From positions 178,164 to 242,163 of the forward strand of contig JACKFB010000009.1 in NCBI GenBank assembly GCA_020632695.1: DNA of 64,000 nucleotides, written 5' to 3'. Below the pieces are notes generated by a model. The model was not told the origin of the DNA. It ran no database searches and saw only the letters and a list, made by a program, of their open reading frames with translations. The position numbers and the translations under genes were made by a program. This document shows, piece by piece, positions 41,901 through 51,029 of the stretch. Every line of letters begins with the position of its first letter. Position 1 is the stretch's first letter. The stretch is from Deltaproteobacteria bacterium. Lineage in GTDB: Bacteria > Myxococcota_A > UBA9042 > PHBI01 > JACKFB01.

Positions 41901-43241
41901 ATGACGAACGCGCTCCCAGAGGCCGCCTGGACGGCCGATCAGGCGCACGCCTGGCTCGCCAGCCTGGCGCCGCGCGGCATCCAGCTCGGCCTCGATCGGG
42001 TGGAGACGGCCCTGGCGCGCCTGGGCTCGCCGCATCTCGAGCTGCCCGCCGTCACCATCGCCGGCACCAACGGCAAGGGCTCCACCGCGGCGTTCCTCGC
42101 CTCCATCGGGCACGCCGCCGGCTACCGCGTCGGCCTCTACACCAGCCCGCACCTGGTCTCGGTCACCGAGCGCATCCGCGTGGGCGGCACGCCGATCCTC
42201 CCGGTCGAGCTGGCCTCCTGGGCCCGGCGCGTCCGCGACGTCATCGAGGGGCGCGACGGCGGCGAGCCGGTGCCGCTCACCTACTTCGAGGCGCTGACGG
42301 TCATGGCCCTCGGCTACTTCGTCGAGCGCGAGGTGGACCTGGCCGTCCTCGAGGTGGGCATGGGCGGCCGCCTGGACGCGACCGCCGTCGTGCCCCCGAA
42401 GGTCGCCGTCATCACGCCCATCGGCCTCGATCACCAGGCCTTCCTGGGCGACACCCTCGAGGCCATCTGCGCCGAGAAGGCAGGCATCCTCCGGGAGGGT
42501 GCCACCCTGGTCACCAACGTGGACCGCCGCCTCTTCCGCTCGGTCGTGGGCCCCCGCGCCTTCGATCTCCGCGCGCCCATCCGCCGCGCCGGCGTGGACT
42601 TCCAGTACCGCTGGCTGCACGAGGGCTTCCGCTATCGCGGCTGGCTGCACCGCCTCGGCCCGGTACGCCTGGGCCTGGCCGGCCGCTTCCAGGCCCAGAA
42701 CGCCGCCCTGGCCTGCGCCGCCGCCGAGTCGCTGCAGGCCCACGGCTTCCGCTTCCGCGCCGCCCACATGGCCGAGGGTCTCCACCGCGCCCGCCACCCG
42801 GGCCGCCTCGAGCGGCGCGAGCCGCTGCGCGGTATGCCGAAGGGCGACTGGCCGGCCATGGTGCTCGACGGCTCGCACAACCCCATGGGCGCCGCGGTGC
42901 TGGCCCGCGAGCTGGTCCGCGCGCTGCCCGAGCGCCCCCGCGTGCTGCTCTTCTCCGCGCGCCACGACAAGGACGCGGCCGGCATCCTCGCGCCGCTGGC
43001 GCGCCACCTGGACGCCCTGGTGGTGACGACCCTCACCGACCAGCCGCCGCCGCCACTGGGCCCCCTGGCGGCCCTGGCCCGCCGCCACGGCGTCCACCTG
43101 GAGATCGAGCCCCACATCCCCAGCGCCCTGCGCGAGTCGGTACGCCTGGCCACCCCGTCTGGCGGCGTGCTGGTCGCCGGGAGCCTCTACCTGCTGGGCG
43201 AGGTCATGCCGCTGCTGCCACCGCCCGAACGCCCCGCTTGA
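41901..43241 (+). CDS. folC: Dihydrofolate synthase/folylpolyglutamate synthase FolC
   Basis: 446 residues; ATG 41901 (an in-frame TTG at 41883 would add six). It has the Mur-ligase-type P-loop TIAGTNGKGSTAAFLA, then YTSPHLVSVTERIRV, the conserved Glu/Gly segment LAVLEVGMGGRLDAT, GLDHQAFLGDTLEAICAEKAGI, and the C-terminal domain motif MVLDGSHNPMGAAVLAREL. FolC joins dihydropteroate to glutamate and adds further glutamates to tetrahydrofolate. Its stop codon lies inside the -35 box of the tRNA-Val promoter. No folate genes are adjacent. Confidence 0.94.
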   Translation: MTNALPEAAWTADQAHAWLASLAPRGIQLGLDRVETALARLGSPHLELPAVTIAGTNGKGSTAAFLASIGHAAGYRVGLYTSPHLVSVTERIRVGGTPILPVELASWARRVRDVIEGRDGGEPVPLTYFEALTVMALGYFVEREVDLAVLEVGMGGRLDATAVVPPKVAVITPIGLDHQAFLGDTLEAICAEKAGILREGATLVTNVDRRLFRSVVGPRAFDLRAPIRRAGVDFQYRWLHEGFRYRGWLHRLGPVRLGLAGRFQAQNAALACAAAESLQAHGFRFRAAHMAEGLHRARHPGRLERREPLRGMPKGDWPAMVLDGSHNPMGAAVLARELVRALPERPRVLLFSARHDKDAAGILAPLARHLDALVVTTLTDQPPPPLGPLAALARRHGVHLEIEPHIPSALRESVRLATPSGGVLVAGSLYLLGEVMPLLPPPERPA

Positions 43242-43266
43242 CAGCCTCGGGGGTGCTGACTACAAC
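43238..43266 (+). promoter_or_regulatory. Promoter of the tRNA-Val gene
   Basis: TTGACA (43238-43243), a 17-base spacer and TACAAC (43261-43266). Transcription would begin near 43273, seven bases before the mature tRNA end. The -35 box contains the folC stop codon. Confidence 0.65.
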
Positions 43267-43279
43267 CCCTCTCCGCCGT

Positions 43280-43354
43280 GGGCGATTAACTCAGCGGTAG
43301 AGTGCTACCTTCACACGGTAGAAGTCACTGGTTCAAATCCAGTATCGCCCACCA
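43280..43354 (+). tRNA. tRNA-Val (anticodon CAC)
   Basis: A complete cloverleaf: acceptor GGGCGAT/ATCGCCC, D arm ACTC-loop-GAGT, anticodon stem CTACC/GGTAG with loop TTCACAC (anticodon CAC, reads GUG), a five-base variable loop, T arm ACTGG-TTCAAAT-CCAGT, discriminator A and an encoded CCA at 43352-43354. Confidence 0.95.
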
Positions 43355-43434
43355 CTCCACCTCCCCGCTCCCCCCGGGCGGGGACCGCGGCTGCTCCGGA
43401 AGTTCGTCGGCGCCGACGCGAATCAGCCGTGGCT

Positions 43435-44547
43435 TCAGCCGCGCTTCAGATCGCCCAGGCGCGTGGTGAGCTGGTGGACATCGGCGAACCGGAAGGGGCG
43501 CGGCAGCCAGGCGTCGACGGACGCCCCGGCGAGCAGCTTCTCGTCGTCACCGTCCGGGCCGGTGCACACCACCAGCCGCGCATCGCGATCGTGACGCAGG
43601 ATCTGCGCGAAGCCCTTCAGCTCGCGAGGCTCCCGGGTCGAGTGCGGGTCGAGCATCACCAACCGGTAGGGCCGCTCGGCGAGGTGCGCGTGCTCGTACA
43701 GCGACAGGGCCTCGCGCGCGTCGCTGGCGAAGTCGGCCATCCAGCCCAGATAGCCCATCATCTGCCGCAAGCGCAGCGCCAGCGACGGGTCCGGCTCCAC
43801 CACCAGGGCCCGCCGCGCGTCGGCCGCTCCAGCAGCCTCCGTGCGGACGCCCGCGGGGGCCACCGGCAGGTGCAGCTCGAAGCGGTGGGTGCCGTCGGGC
43901 CCGCGAAACGCGGTCAGGTGCGCCCGCTGCCGGTCGGCGATGGCCGTGGCCAGCAACAGCGACAGGTCCTCGCTGGGACCGGCGCGGGACACCACCGGCT
44001 GCCCGCCGCGCGCCACGCTCTGCACCGTGACGACGACGGCGTGGCGGGCGAGCCGCGTCGCCGGGTCCGTGGCGCGGCACTCGGCGGTGGAGATCTCGAC
44101 CCCGCCTCCCGCCGCCGCCGCCCGCGTCACGAGGTGGGCGAGGACGTGCCGCGTGAGCACGAGATCGCCCAGCACCTCCGGCAGGTGCGAAGGCAGGACC
44201 AGGCGGACGCGCTCCGAGCCGCGCGGCAGGGCCAGCTCGCCGGCCACCTGCAGGACGTCGCGCAGGCTCATGGGCGCCGGCACGGGCTCGCCCCCGTTGG
44301 TCACGACGCGGATCCGTCGCTCCAGGTCCTCCGCCGCCTGGACGTGGGAGACCGCGCGGGCCAACCGTGAGCCTTCGCGTCCCGCGGCGTCGGCCGAGGC
44401 GATGGCCGCGCTCAGCTCACGCTTCGCCGCCGCCAGCCGCTCGCGGAGCTGATCGCCCAGGGCCGCGAGCATCCGGGCCACTCCCGCCAGGTCCCACGGT
44501 TCTTCGGTCGCTCCCGGGCCGCATTCCACATCAACGCTCTCTGCCAC
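43435..44547 (-). CDS. Hybrid histidine-kinase-like protein with C-terminal receiver, degenerate
   Basis: 370 residues from GTG 44547; the open frame extends to 44742 but the extra text is Arg-rich and unlike a domain. The N-terminal half has a helical dimerisation-like segment and an ATPase-like fold (VVVTVQSVARGGQPVVSRAG, then LSLLLATAIADRQRAHL). No clear phospho-accepting His in an H-box and no proper G1/G2 glycine boxes are visible. The last 120 residues are a receiver domain (RRALVVEPDPSLALRLRQMM ... RLVMLDPHS with the acceptor Asp). The invariant Lys before Pro is Arg here (WLPRPF). It may be a signalling pseudo-enzyme. It is transcribed divergently from the large CheB-CheR-kinase gene, suggesting one pathway. 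Confidence 0.65.
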   Translation of the reverse strand: MAESVDVECGPGATEEPWDLAGVARMLAALGDQLRERLAAAKRELSAAIASADAAGREGSRLARAVSHVQAAEDLERRIRVVTNGGEPVPAPMSLRDVLQVAGELALPRGSERVRLVLPSHLPEVLGDLVLTRHVLAHLVTRAAAAGGGVEISTAECRATDPATRLARHAVVVTVQSVARGGQPVVSRAGPSEDLSLLLATAIADRQRAHLTAFRGPDGTHRFELHLPVAPAGVRTEAAGAADARRALVVEPDPSLALRLRQMMGYLGWMADFASDAREALSLYEHAHLAERPYRLVMLDPHSTREPRELKGFAQILRHDRDARLVVCTGPDGDDEKLLAGASVDAWLPRPFRFADVHQLTTRLGDLKRG

Positions 44548-45101
44548 GGTGCCATCTCGATCCGAACGCGTCGGAATGGGGGGAGATGCGCCTGCCCAGC
44601 GGGGGCTCCAGCGCCAGGATGCGGGCGAGGACGAGCCCGCCCCCGCGAAGGATCGTCTGCCGGACCCACCACGCCGCCGGCCGAAACGCCGCAGCCATCG
44701 AGGCCTGACGACGCACGCGCGCGCCCGCTCCCGACGTTCCACTCGCGTGGACCGTGCTGGTTCTTTTCAGGGTCGTTCTCCGGGTGCCCGCCGCACCGCG
44801 AGTCGAGGTCGCCATCACCAGGGCGAGCTTCGACCCGATTGCCGAGACTAGGCCGGAGCCGTCGCCCCCGATAGAAGGCCTCGCCGGAGAGTTGCCCGGG
44901 GGAATGCCGCCCCGCGGCACCGGGGAATCCCTTGCGCCACGTTGCTCCTCCGCGTCCCGCCTCGTCGATCCGGGAAGTGCGCTCGCCTGCGCGGCGATCC
45001 TGATACGTGTTCCAATCCGCGGCGGGCAGTCCCGGCGCATCGGAGCCCTGCCGCACGCGTCACGATCGGATAATGTAGGAGCCCCTCGTCCCCGGTGCCT
45101 G
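44548..45101. other. 554-base divergent intergenic region
   Basis: No gene with convincing codon use was found. A GATAAT -10-like hexamer (45069-45074) lies 27 bases before the ATG at 45102, without a clear -35. The region probably carries the divergent promoters of the hybrid kinase-like gene and the CheB-CheR-kinase gene. Confidence 0.45.
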
Positions 45102-48100
45102 ATGAGCTCACGAGAAAGCCGGCGCAGCTCCCTCTTCGTCGGAATCGGCGCCTCCGCTGGAGGGCTCCCCGCCCTGCGCAGCCTCTTCGAGGCCATGAGC
45201 GCCCCCTGCGGGATGACCTTCATCGTCGTCACCCACCTCTCGCCCGATCACGAGAGCTATCTGGCCGAGATCCTCGCGCCCCATACCGAGCTCACGGTCG
45301 AGACCGCCACCGACGGGGTCGAGCTCGAGGACGATCACGTCTACGTCATCCCGCCGGGCTGCGGGCTCGCGATGTCGGATCGCCGCCTCGCCCTGACGCC
45401 GCTGCCCCGCAGCGCCGGCATCCCGCAGCCCATCGACGCCTTCTTCCGCTCGCTCGCCGAAGCCCAGCACGAGCGCGCCGTGTGCATCGTGCTCTCGGGC
45501 GCTGGCAGCGAGGGCGCTCGCGGGCTCGAGGCCGTCAAGGCCGCCGGCGGGTTGACCATCGTGCAGTCACCCGGCTCGGCCTCGGTCTCCAGCATGCCGG
45601 CCCACGCGGTGGCGACCGAGATGGTCGACCACGTGCTCGAAGTCCGCGAGATCCCGGCGCTGCTGCGTCGCTATGCAGAGCACCCCTACTCCTCCGGTGA
45701 GCTGGAGCCCGAGGACGGGGCCGAGGAGTCCCTCGCCCGCATCCTCGAGCGCGTGCACCGGGAGTCGGGCCACGACTTCAGCGGCTACCGCGAGGCCACG
45801 ATGCTGCGGCGCGTCCTCCGCCGCATGGGCCTGCTCCATCTTCCCACCGTCGAGGCCTACGCGCGCTACCTGGACGAGGACGCCCTGGAGCTGACCCGCC
45901 TCTCCCAGGACCTCCTCATCAACGTCACGCACTTCTTCCGCGACCCCGAGGCCTGGCGTGCCCTCAACGATCAGGTCGTCAGCTTCCTCGTCGCCGACTG
46001 CGAGCCCACGGCGACCGTGCGCGCCTGGGTACCCGGCTGCGCGACGGGTGAAGAGGCCTACACCCTCGCGATCCTCTTCATGGAGGCCTTCGATGAGGCC
46101 AAGAAGGCCTGCCGGCTCCAGATCTTCGCCACCGACCGCTCGGAGCGCTCGATCCAGTTCGGCCGCGCGGGCACCTACCCCGCGAGCATCGCCCTGGACG
46201 TGTCGCCGGAGCGCCTGACCCGCCACTTCGAGCGCCAGGCCGACGGCAGCTTCGTGGTCGCCAAGCGCCTGCGCGACCTGGTCGTCTTCGCCCGCCACGA
46301 CGCGCTGTCGGACCCGCCCTTCTCCCACCTCGACCTCATCACCTGTCGAAACCTCCTCATCTATCTCGAGCAATCGGTTCAGGAGCGGCTGCTCGCGCTC
46401 TTCCATTTCGTGCTCGACAAGGATCGCTTCCTCTTCCTCGGCAGCGCAGAGACCGCCAACCAGATGCGGGAGCGCTTCGTCCCCATCGACAACGAGCACC
46501 GCATCTATCGCCGCGTCGGTCCGCAGCGGGAGCACCGCACCCGGCTCTCCCCGCGGGCCCCGGACAGCGTCAAGGTCCCATCGACCGCGGTCCGCCGCGC
46601 GGGGCTCGGGCAGGACCCGGCCAGCGCGCGCCTGGCCGAACGCGCCCTGCTGCAGGTCCACGCCCCGCCGTCGATCGTCGTCCGCCAGGACTTCGAGGTG
46701 GTCTACTTCCACGGGGCGGTCCAGGGCTACCTCACCCATCCGGCCGGCGCCCCGACGCGCGACCTGCTCGCCATGCTCGACGAGCGCTTGCGGGCGCGTC
46801 TGCGGGCGGCGATGCGGCGGGTGGTCCGGGATCACGTCCCGGTGCGCGTCCCGCCGCTGCGCGTGTCGCGCGACGACGGCACCGATCGCACGCTCGTGGT
46901 CACCATCACGCCGGTCTCCGAGCCGCAGGCGGAGCCCATCTTCATCATCAGCCTGGAGGAGAGCGCGGCCGAGGAGACGGAGGCGCAGACCCGCAAGGTC
47001 GATGACTCGCCGCTGGTCCAGCTCGAGCGCGAGCTGCAGGCCGCCCGTGACGACCTGGACGCCAACGTCGCCGAGATCGAGCGCGCCAACGAGGAGCTGA
47101 CCGCGGCGAACGAAGAGGTCACCTCGATGAACGAGGAGCTCCAGTCCACCAACGAGGAGCTGGAGACCTCCCGCGAGGAGCTGCGCTCGCTCAATGAAGA
47201 GCTCGCGACGGTCAACAACCAGCTCCAGACCAAGGTGCACGAGCTCGAGCGGGCCGGCAGCGATCTGGCGAACCTGCTCTCCAGCACCCACATCGGGACC
47301 CTGTTCCTGGACCCCGAGTTCACGGTCAAGCGCTTCACCCCCGCCATGACCCAGCTCCTCAATCTGCGCCCCAGCGATCTGGGCCGCCCCCTGAGCGACT
47401 TCGCGCTCAAGTTCACCGATCCCTCGATGCTGGAGGACGCCCTGGCCGTGCTCCAGGACCGGCAGCCCCGCGAGGCCGAGATCCAGGCCGACGATGGTCG
47501 CTGGTTCGTCCGGCGCGCGCTCCCCTACGTGGGAGAGGACAACGGGGTCGAGGGGGTGGTGCTCACCTTCAATGACGTCACCCGCCTCAAGACCACCGAG
47601 CAGCGCCTCCGGTCGAGCGAGGAGCTGTTCCGGAGGGTCAGCGAGGTCGGCCTGGTGAACATCGCGTTCTTCGACGCCGAGGGGCGGATCACCGACGCGA
47701 ACGACGCCTTCCTGGAGGCTGTCGGGAAGTCGCGCGCGAACATCGAGTCGGGCGCCTTCACCTGGTCCCAGCTCGTCGAGGCGAGCGCTCGCCCGGGCCT
47801 GGACGAGCTGCTGGCGACGATCCGCGACGGCCGGCCCGCCGCCCAGGCGGAGCTGCCCTTGAAGAGGCGGGACGGCGGGCGGTGGTGGGGGCTCCTGGCG
47901 GCGGCCATGCTCGCAGGCGAGCCGCAGCACGGCATCGCCTTCGTGGTGGACGTGACCGCGCGCCACGAGGCAGAGGCGGACGTGCGGGCGCTCGCCGCCT
48001 CGCTGGAGCGGCGTGTGGCCGAGCGCGCGGGTCACGTGCAGCTCCTGCGGGACGTCGCCGTGATCTCCAACGAGGCCGACCGCCTCGAGGAGGGCCTCGA

Positions 48101-49238
48101 GCAAGCGGTGCAGCGCTTCTGTCAGCACCTCGGCCGCGGCGGGGGGCGGGTGTACCTCAAGGACGACGGGCGGTCGCCCCAGGGGACCAGCTCGCAGGTC
48201 GCCTGGTACCGCGGGCCCGATTGTGAGCGCATCGGCGCTCGGCGGCACCGCGCGCTGGTCGAGCCCGGCGAGCTGGTGCAACGCGTCATCGACACGGGCC
48301 AGGCGCAGTTCCAGGCGGCGCCGGCGGAGGGCTCGCAGGAGGCCCGGACGCAGGTCCCGACGCCGCCGCTGGGGCCGATCGGTGACGAAGCGCAGGATGG
48401 CCCTCAGTCCCGCGGCGCCGTGGCCTTCCCCATCCTCGTCGGCGAGCAGGTGGTCGGCGTGGTCGAGCTGGACTGGCAGGCCGCGGCGCCGCCGGGCGAG
48501 TCGCTGCTCTCGGTGATGGCCCAGAGCGGGGCGCAGCTCGGACGGGTGGTCGAGCGGTACCGCTCCCGCGTGGCGCTGCGGTCGCTGGCGAGCGAGCTGG
48601 CCGAGAGCGAGCAGCGCGAGCGGCGTGAGCTGGCCACGCGGCTGCACGACGATCTCGGCCAGCGCCTCGCAGCGGCCCAGATGAAGCTCCGACTGTTGCA
48701 AGATGATGCCTCGGGCACCTCCCTCATGGCCGGGCTCGATCAGGTGCGAGAGCTCATCCGTGAGGGGATCGACGCCAGCCGCTCGCTCACGGTGCGCCTC
48801 AGCCCGCCGCCGCTGTCCGAGCTGGGGCTGGAGGCGGCGCTGCAGTGGATCTGCGAGGACGTGGGGCACCGCTTCGGGCTGGACGTCGACTGCGTGGATG
48901 ACGGCCAGGACAAGCCGCTGGACGAGGCGACGCGCTTCGTCATGTATCGTGCCGTCAGCGAGCTGCTGGTCAACGTCGCCAAGCACTCGGGGGTGAGCAG
49001 CGCCTGTGTGCGGATCGAGCGGGACGGGCGCCACCTGCGGGTGACGGTCAGCGACGGTGGGGTAGGCTTCTCCATCGCGGACGTCACCGGTGTGCCCGGC
49101 ACCGGCTTCGGCCTCTTCAGCATCCAGGAGCGCATCGAGCATCTCGGGGGTTCCGTCGCCATCGAAACGGGAGACGGCGAAGGGACGCGCGTCCGCATCC
49201 TCGTCCCGCTGGACGTCGAGCGGGCCGACGCAGAGTGA
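45102..49238 (+). CDS. CheB-CheR-PAS-GAF-histidine kinase fusion
   Basis: 1378 residues from ATG 45102; the frame is open to 44754 without domain-like sequence. Domains in order: a CheB methylesterase-like domain (VGIGASAGGL catalytic Ser, VVTHLSP His); a CheR methyltransferase (GHDFSGYREATMLRRVLRRMG, SAM loop VPGCATGEEAYTLAI, ITCRNLLIYL); a long coiled coil (EELTAANEEVTSMNEELQ...); two PAS domains (THIGTLFLDPEFTVKRFTPA; LVNIAFFDAEGRITDANDAF); a GAF-like domain; and a NarL-type HisKA_3 kinase (RRELATRLHDDLGQRLA) with HATPase (GTGFGLFSIQERI). The CheB Asp of the catalytic triad is replaced by Glu (LSGAGSEGARG). No receiver precedes CheB. The LuxR-type regulator downstream is the likely phosphotransfer partner. 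Confidence 0.9.
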   Translation: MSSRESRRSSLFVGIGASAGGLPALRSLFEAMSAPCGMTFIVVTHLSPDHESYLAEILAPHTELTVETATDGVELEDDHVYVIPPGCGLAMSDRRLALTPLPRSAGIPQPIDAFFRSLAEAQHERAVCIVLSGAGSEGARGLEAVKAAGGLTIVQSPGSASVSSMPAHAVATEMVDHVLEVREIPALLRRYAEHPYSSGELEPEDGAEESLARILERVHRESGHDFSGYREATMLRRVLRRMGLLHLPTVEAYARYLDEDALELTRLSQDLLINVTHFFRDPEAWRALNDQVVSFLVADCEPTATVRAWVPGCATGEEAYTLAILFMEAFDEAKKACRLQIFATDRSERSIQFGRAGTYPASIALDVSPERLTRHFERQADGSFVVAKRLRDLVVFARHDALSDPPFSHLDLITCRNLLIYLEQSVQERLLALFHFVLDKDRFLFLGSAETANQMRERFVPIDNEHRIYRRVGPQREHRTRLSPRAPDSVKVPSTAVRRAGLGQDPASARLAERALLQVHAPPSIVVRQDFEVVYFHGAVQGYLTHPAGAPTRDLLAMLDERLRARLRAAMRRVVRDHVPVRVPPLRVSRDDGTDRTLVVTITPVSEPQAEPIFIISLEESAAEETEAQTRKVDDSPLVQLERELQAARDDLDANVAEIERANEELTAANEEVTSMNEELQSTNEELETSREELRSLNEELATVNNQLQTKVHELERAGSDLANLLSSTHIGTLFLDPEFTVKRFTPAMTQLLNLRPSDLGRPLSDFALKFTDPSMLEDALAVLQDRQPREAEIQADDGRWFVRRALPYVGEDNGVEGVVLTFNDVTRLKTTEQRLRSSEELFRRVSEVGLVNIAFFDAEGRITDANDAFLEAVGKSRANIESGAFTWSQLVEASARPGLDELLATIRDGRPAAQAELPLKRRDGGRWWGLLAAAMLAGEPQHGIAFVVDVTARHEAEADVRALAASLERRVAERAGHVQLLRDVAVISNEADRLEEGLEQAVQRFCQHLGRGGGRVYLKDDGRSPQGTSSQVAWYRGPDCERIGARRHRALVEPGELVQRVIDTGQAQFQAAPAEGSQEARTQVPTPPLGPIGDEAQDGPQSRGAVAFPILVGEQVVGVVELDWQAAAPPGESLLSVMAQSGAQLGRVVERYRSRVALRSLASELAESEQRERRELATRLHDDLGQRLAAAQMKLRLLQDDASGTSLMAGLDQVRELIREGIDASRSLTVRLSPPPLSELGLEAALQWICEDVGHRFGLDVDCVDDGQDKPLDEATRFVMYRAVSELLVNVAKHSGVSSACVRIERDGRHLRVTVSDGGVGFSIADVTGVPGTGFGLFSIQERIEHLGGSVAIETGDGEGTRVRILVPLDVERADAE

Positions 49239-49317
49239 GCGCGGCGCAGGGCGCGGCGGGATACAACCGGATCGGTGTCCCACTGCCAGGCCAGACGAGG
49301 GAGGGCATACTGCAGCC

Positions 49318-49977
49318 ATGGAACGAGCGACGAGCCTACCCAGACGCATCCTGCTGGTGGACGACCACCCCATCGTCCGACAGGGCCTGGCCGAGCTGGT
49401 CCGCCGGCGCACCGAGCACAAGATCTGCGGCGAAGCCTCCGACCCTGCCTCGGCGCTGGACTGGGTGCGGCGCACCTCGCCGGACCTGGTCATCGTGGAC
49501 ATCTCGCTCGGCAACAGCAGTGGCCTGGACCTCCTGAAGCAGCTCGGCGTGGAGTTCCCGGAGGTCAAGACGCTGGTCGTCTCGATGCGCGACGAGCACC
49601 TCTACGGCGAGCGCGCCATCGCCGCCGGCGCGCGCGGCTATGTCATGAAGGATCAGGCGGCCGAGCACATCGGCGCGGCCATCGACCAGGTGCTGGCGGG
49701 GCGGATGTACACCAGCGCCGCGCTCACCGAGCGCCTGCTCCAGCGGGTGACCGGACGCAGCCAGGCGCCGGCGTCGCCGCTGGAGTGCCTCAGCGACCGC
49801 GAGCTGCAGGTCTTCGAGTGCATCGGCCACGGGAGCAGCACGCGGGAGATCGCCGCCAGCCTGCATCTCAGCGTGAAGACCATCGAGGGCTACCGCGCCA
49901 ACATCAAGGAGAAGCTGGGCCTCGCCACCGGCACCGAGCTGGTCCAACGCGCCGTCCTGTGGGTCGAGGCGTCCTGA
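49318..49977 (+). CDS. NarL/FixJ-family response regulator
   Basis: 219 residues. The receiver domain is ILLVDDHPIVRQGLAEL, with phospho-acceptor Asp in LVIVDISLGN and the Lys in GYVMKDQ. The C-terminal LuxR-type helix-turn-helix is LSDRELQVFECIGHGSSTREIAASLHLSVKTIEGYRANIKEKLGL. The HisKA_3 class of the upstream kinase normally pairs with this class of regulator, and the gene follows it by 80 bases on the same strand. GGAGGG lies about 12 bases upstream. Its last codons form the first unit of the 50-base tandem array. Confidence 0.92.
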   Translation: MERATSLPRRILLVDDHPIVRQGLAELVRRRTEHKICGEASDPASALDWVRRTSPDLVIVDISLGNSSGLDLLKQLGVEFPEVKTLVVSMRDEHLYGERAIAAGARGYVMKDQAAEHIGAAIDQVLAGRMYTSAALTERLLQRVTGRSQAPASPLECLSDRELQVFECIGHGSSTREIAASLHLSVKTIEGYRANIKEKLGLATGTELVQRAVLWVEAS

Positions 49978-50156
49978 CTTCAGGGGGCGACCGCCAGGCC
50001 GCGGCGCCTGTGGGTCGAGACGCCCTGGTTTCACTGGGAGCCGCCAGGCCGCAGCGCCTGTGGGGCGAGACGCCCTGGGTTCACGGGGAGCCGCCAGGCC
50101 GCAGTGCCTGTGGGTCGAAGCGCCCTGGGTTCACGGGGAGCCGCCAGGCCGCCGCC
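49956..50156. repeat. Four tandem 50-base repeats starting in the regulator's 3' end
   Basis: Units start at 49956, 50007, 50057 and 50107, each opening with CCTGTGGG and ending in a GCCGCCAGGCCGC-like block. The first, most diverged, unit contains the last six codons and stop of the response regulator; the others are non-coding copies of that segment. Each unit holds CCAGG/CCTGG inverted arms. The remaining bases to 50340 show nothing recognisable. Confidence 0.8.
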
Positions 50157-50340
50157 GCGGACCAGCCGCGCCTCGAGACCTCCCCTGCGGGACGGGGACG
50201 GTACCGGGGAAACCCTGATTCGTGCATCCCCCACGTTGACCCTCGGCATCGACCTCGTCACGCTCGCTGCACGCGGTCGTAGGCCCCATCCCCCGGGCTG
50301 ACACGCGCGGCGAGCGCACGGATGCGATCCGACGTGGCTG

Positions 50341-50784
50341 GTGTGTGGAGGAACGAGTCCTCCGTCACCGGCGCCGCGCGACGACGGCTACAAGGCGGCC
50401 TCTTTGATCCTCCTCAATCCACGCGAGATAGCGGACTTCCTTCGGGCATCGGGCGACGAGTCCTCGATGACGGTCGGGTGCGCCCGCTCTTCCATGGTGC
50501 TCTCGGGCGAGACGACCACCGCCCAGCGCCGCGTGATGGCGTCCGCGCGCCCCGGCGTCATCCTCCCCGCGGTCGGCAGCCGCTGGTACCTGAACCTCTC
50601 GACCCGGCAGGTTTCCACCCGGGCCGCCTTCGGCGAGCCCCTGGACGTGGCGTCCCAGTCGCCCCGCCTGCGCACCCTGCTGGCGGACTGCGAGGCCGGC
50701 GATTCCTCCAGCTCCCCCCTGGCCGACCTGGTGGTCTCAGCGCTGGAGCGCGGCGAATCCACCACCTCCCGCCGCGCCTGCTGA
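50341..50784 (+). CDS. Hypothetical protein
   Basis: 147 residues, ATG 50341; later in-frame ATGs (for example at 50467) are possible. Third-position GC is high from about codon 40 onward, which supports coding. The first 20 residues are less convincing. A segment (VILPAVGSRWYLNLSTRQVSTRAAFGEPLDVA) looks structured, but no family is recognised. There is no signal peptide or membrane segment. The 3' end of the gene is the start of an 83-base tandem array. A small regulator or accessory protein is possible. Confidence 0.45.
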   Translation: MCGGTSPPSPAPRDDGYKAASLILLNPREIADFLRASGDESSMTVGCARSSMVLSGETTTAQRRVMASARPGVILPAVGSRWYLNLSTRQVSTRAAFGEPLDVASQSPRLRTLLADCEAGDSSSSPLADLVVSALERGESTTSRRAC

Positions 50785-51019
50785 GCGCGCCGCCCGGCCC
50801 GTCGTCCGACCCGGTTCAGCCACGGCGTCGACGGCCGGGTGAGTCCAGCTTCCGCCGTGCCCGCTGCGCGCGTCGCCGGGGCGCTCGTTCGGGCCCGTCT
50901 CGCGGCGACATGGAAGGCGCGGCGGGTCCAGGCCCCGCCGCGCCTCCTGAGCGCGTCTCCCGAGCCGTCGTTCGGCCCGGTCTCGCAGCGGCGTTGACCG
51001 TGCGGTGGAGCCGTCGCAG
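50771..51019. repeat. Three diverged tandem repeats with exact 83-base period
   Basis: Units start at 50771, 50854 and 50937, each opening with a GCCGYGCC-type block followed by GAGCGCG or GCGCGCG and then a GTCGT(T/C)CG-like core. The first unit includes the last four codons and stop of the hypothetical gene. The bases just before it also resemble the end of the later units, so the repeated segment includes the gene's 3' end. The array runs to the start of the hydrolase gene. Confidence 0.7.
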
Positions 51020-51029
51020 GCTCTCGGGC

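Noticed and set aside
44920..44945. sigma54-like promoter (GGCACC ... TTGC)
   Set aside because: The distance between the GG and GC elements is far too long for sigma54.
44531..45232. Minus-strand gene in the divergent region
   Set aside because: The frame is Arg/Gly/Pro-rich with no motif and overlaps the start of the CheB domain.
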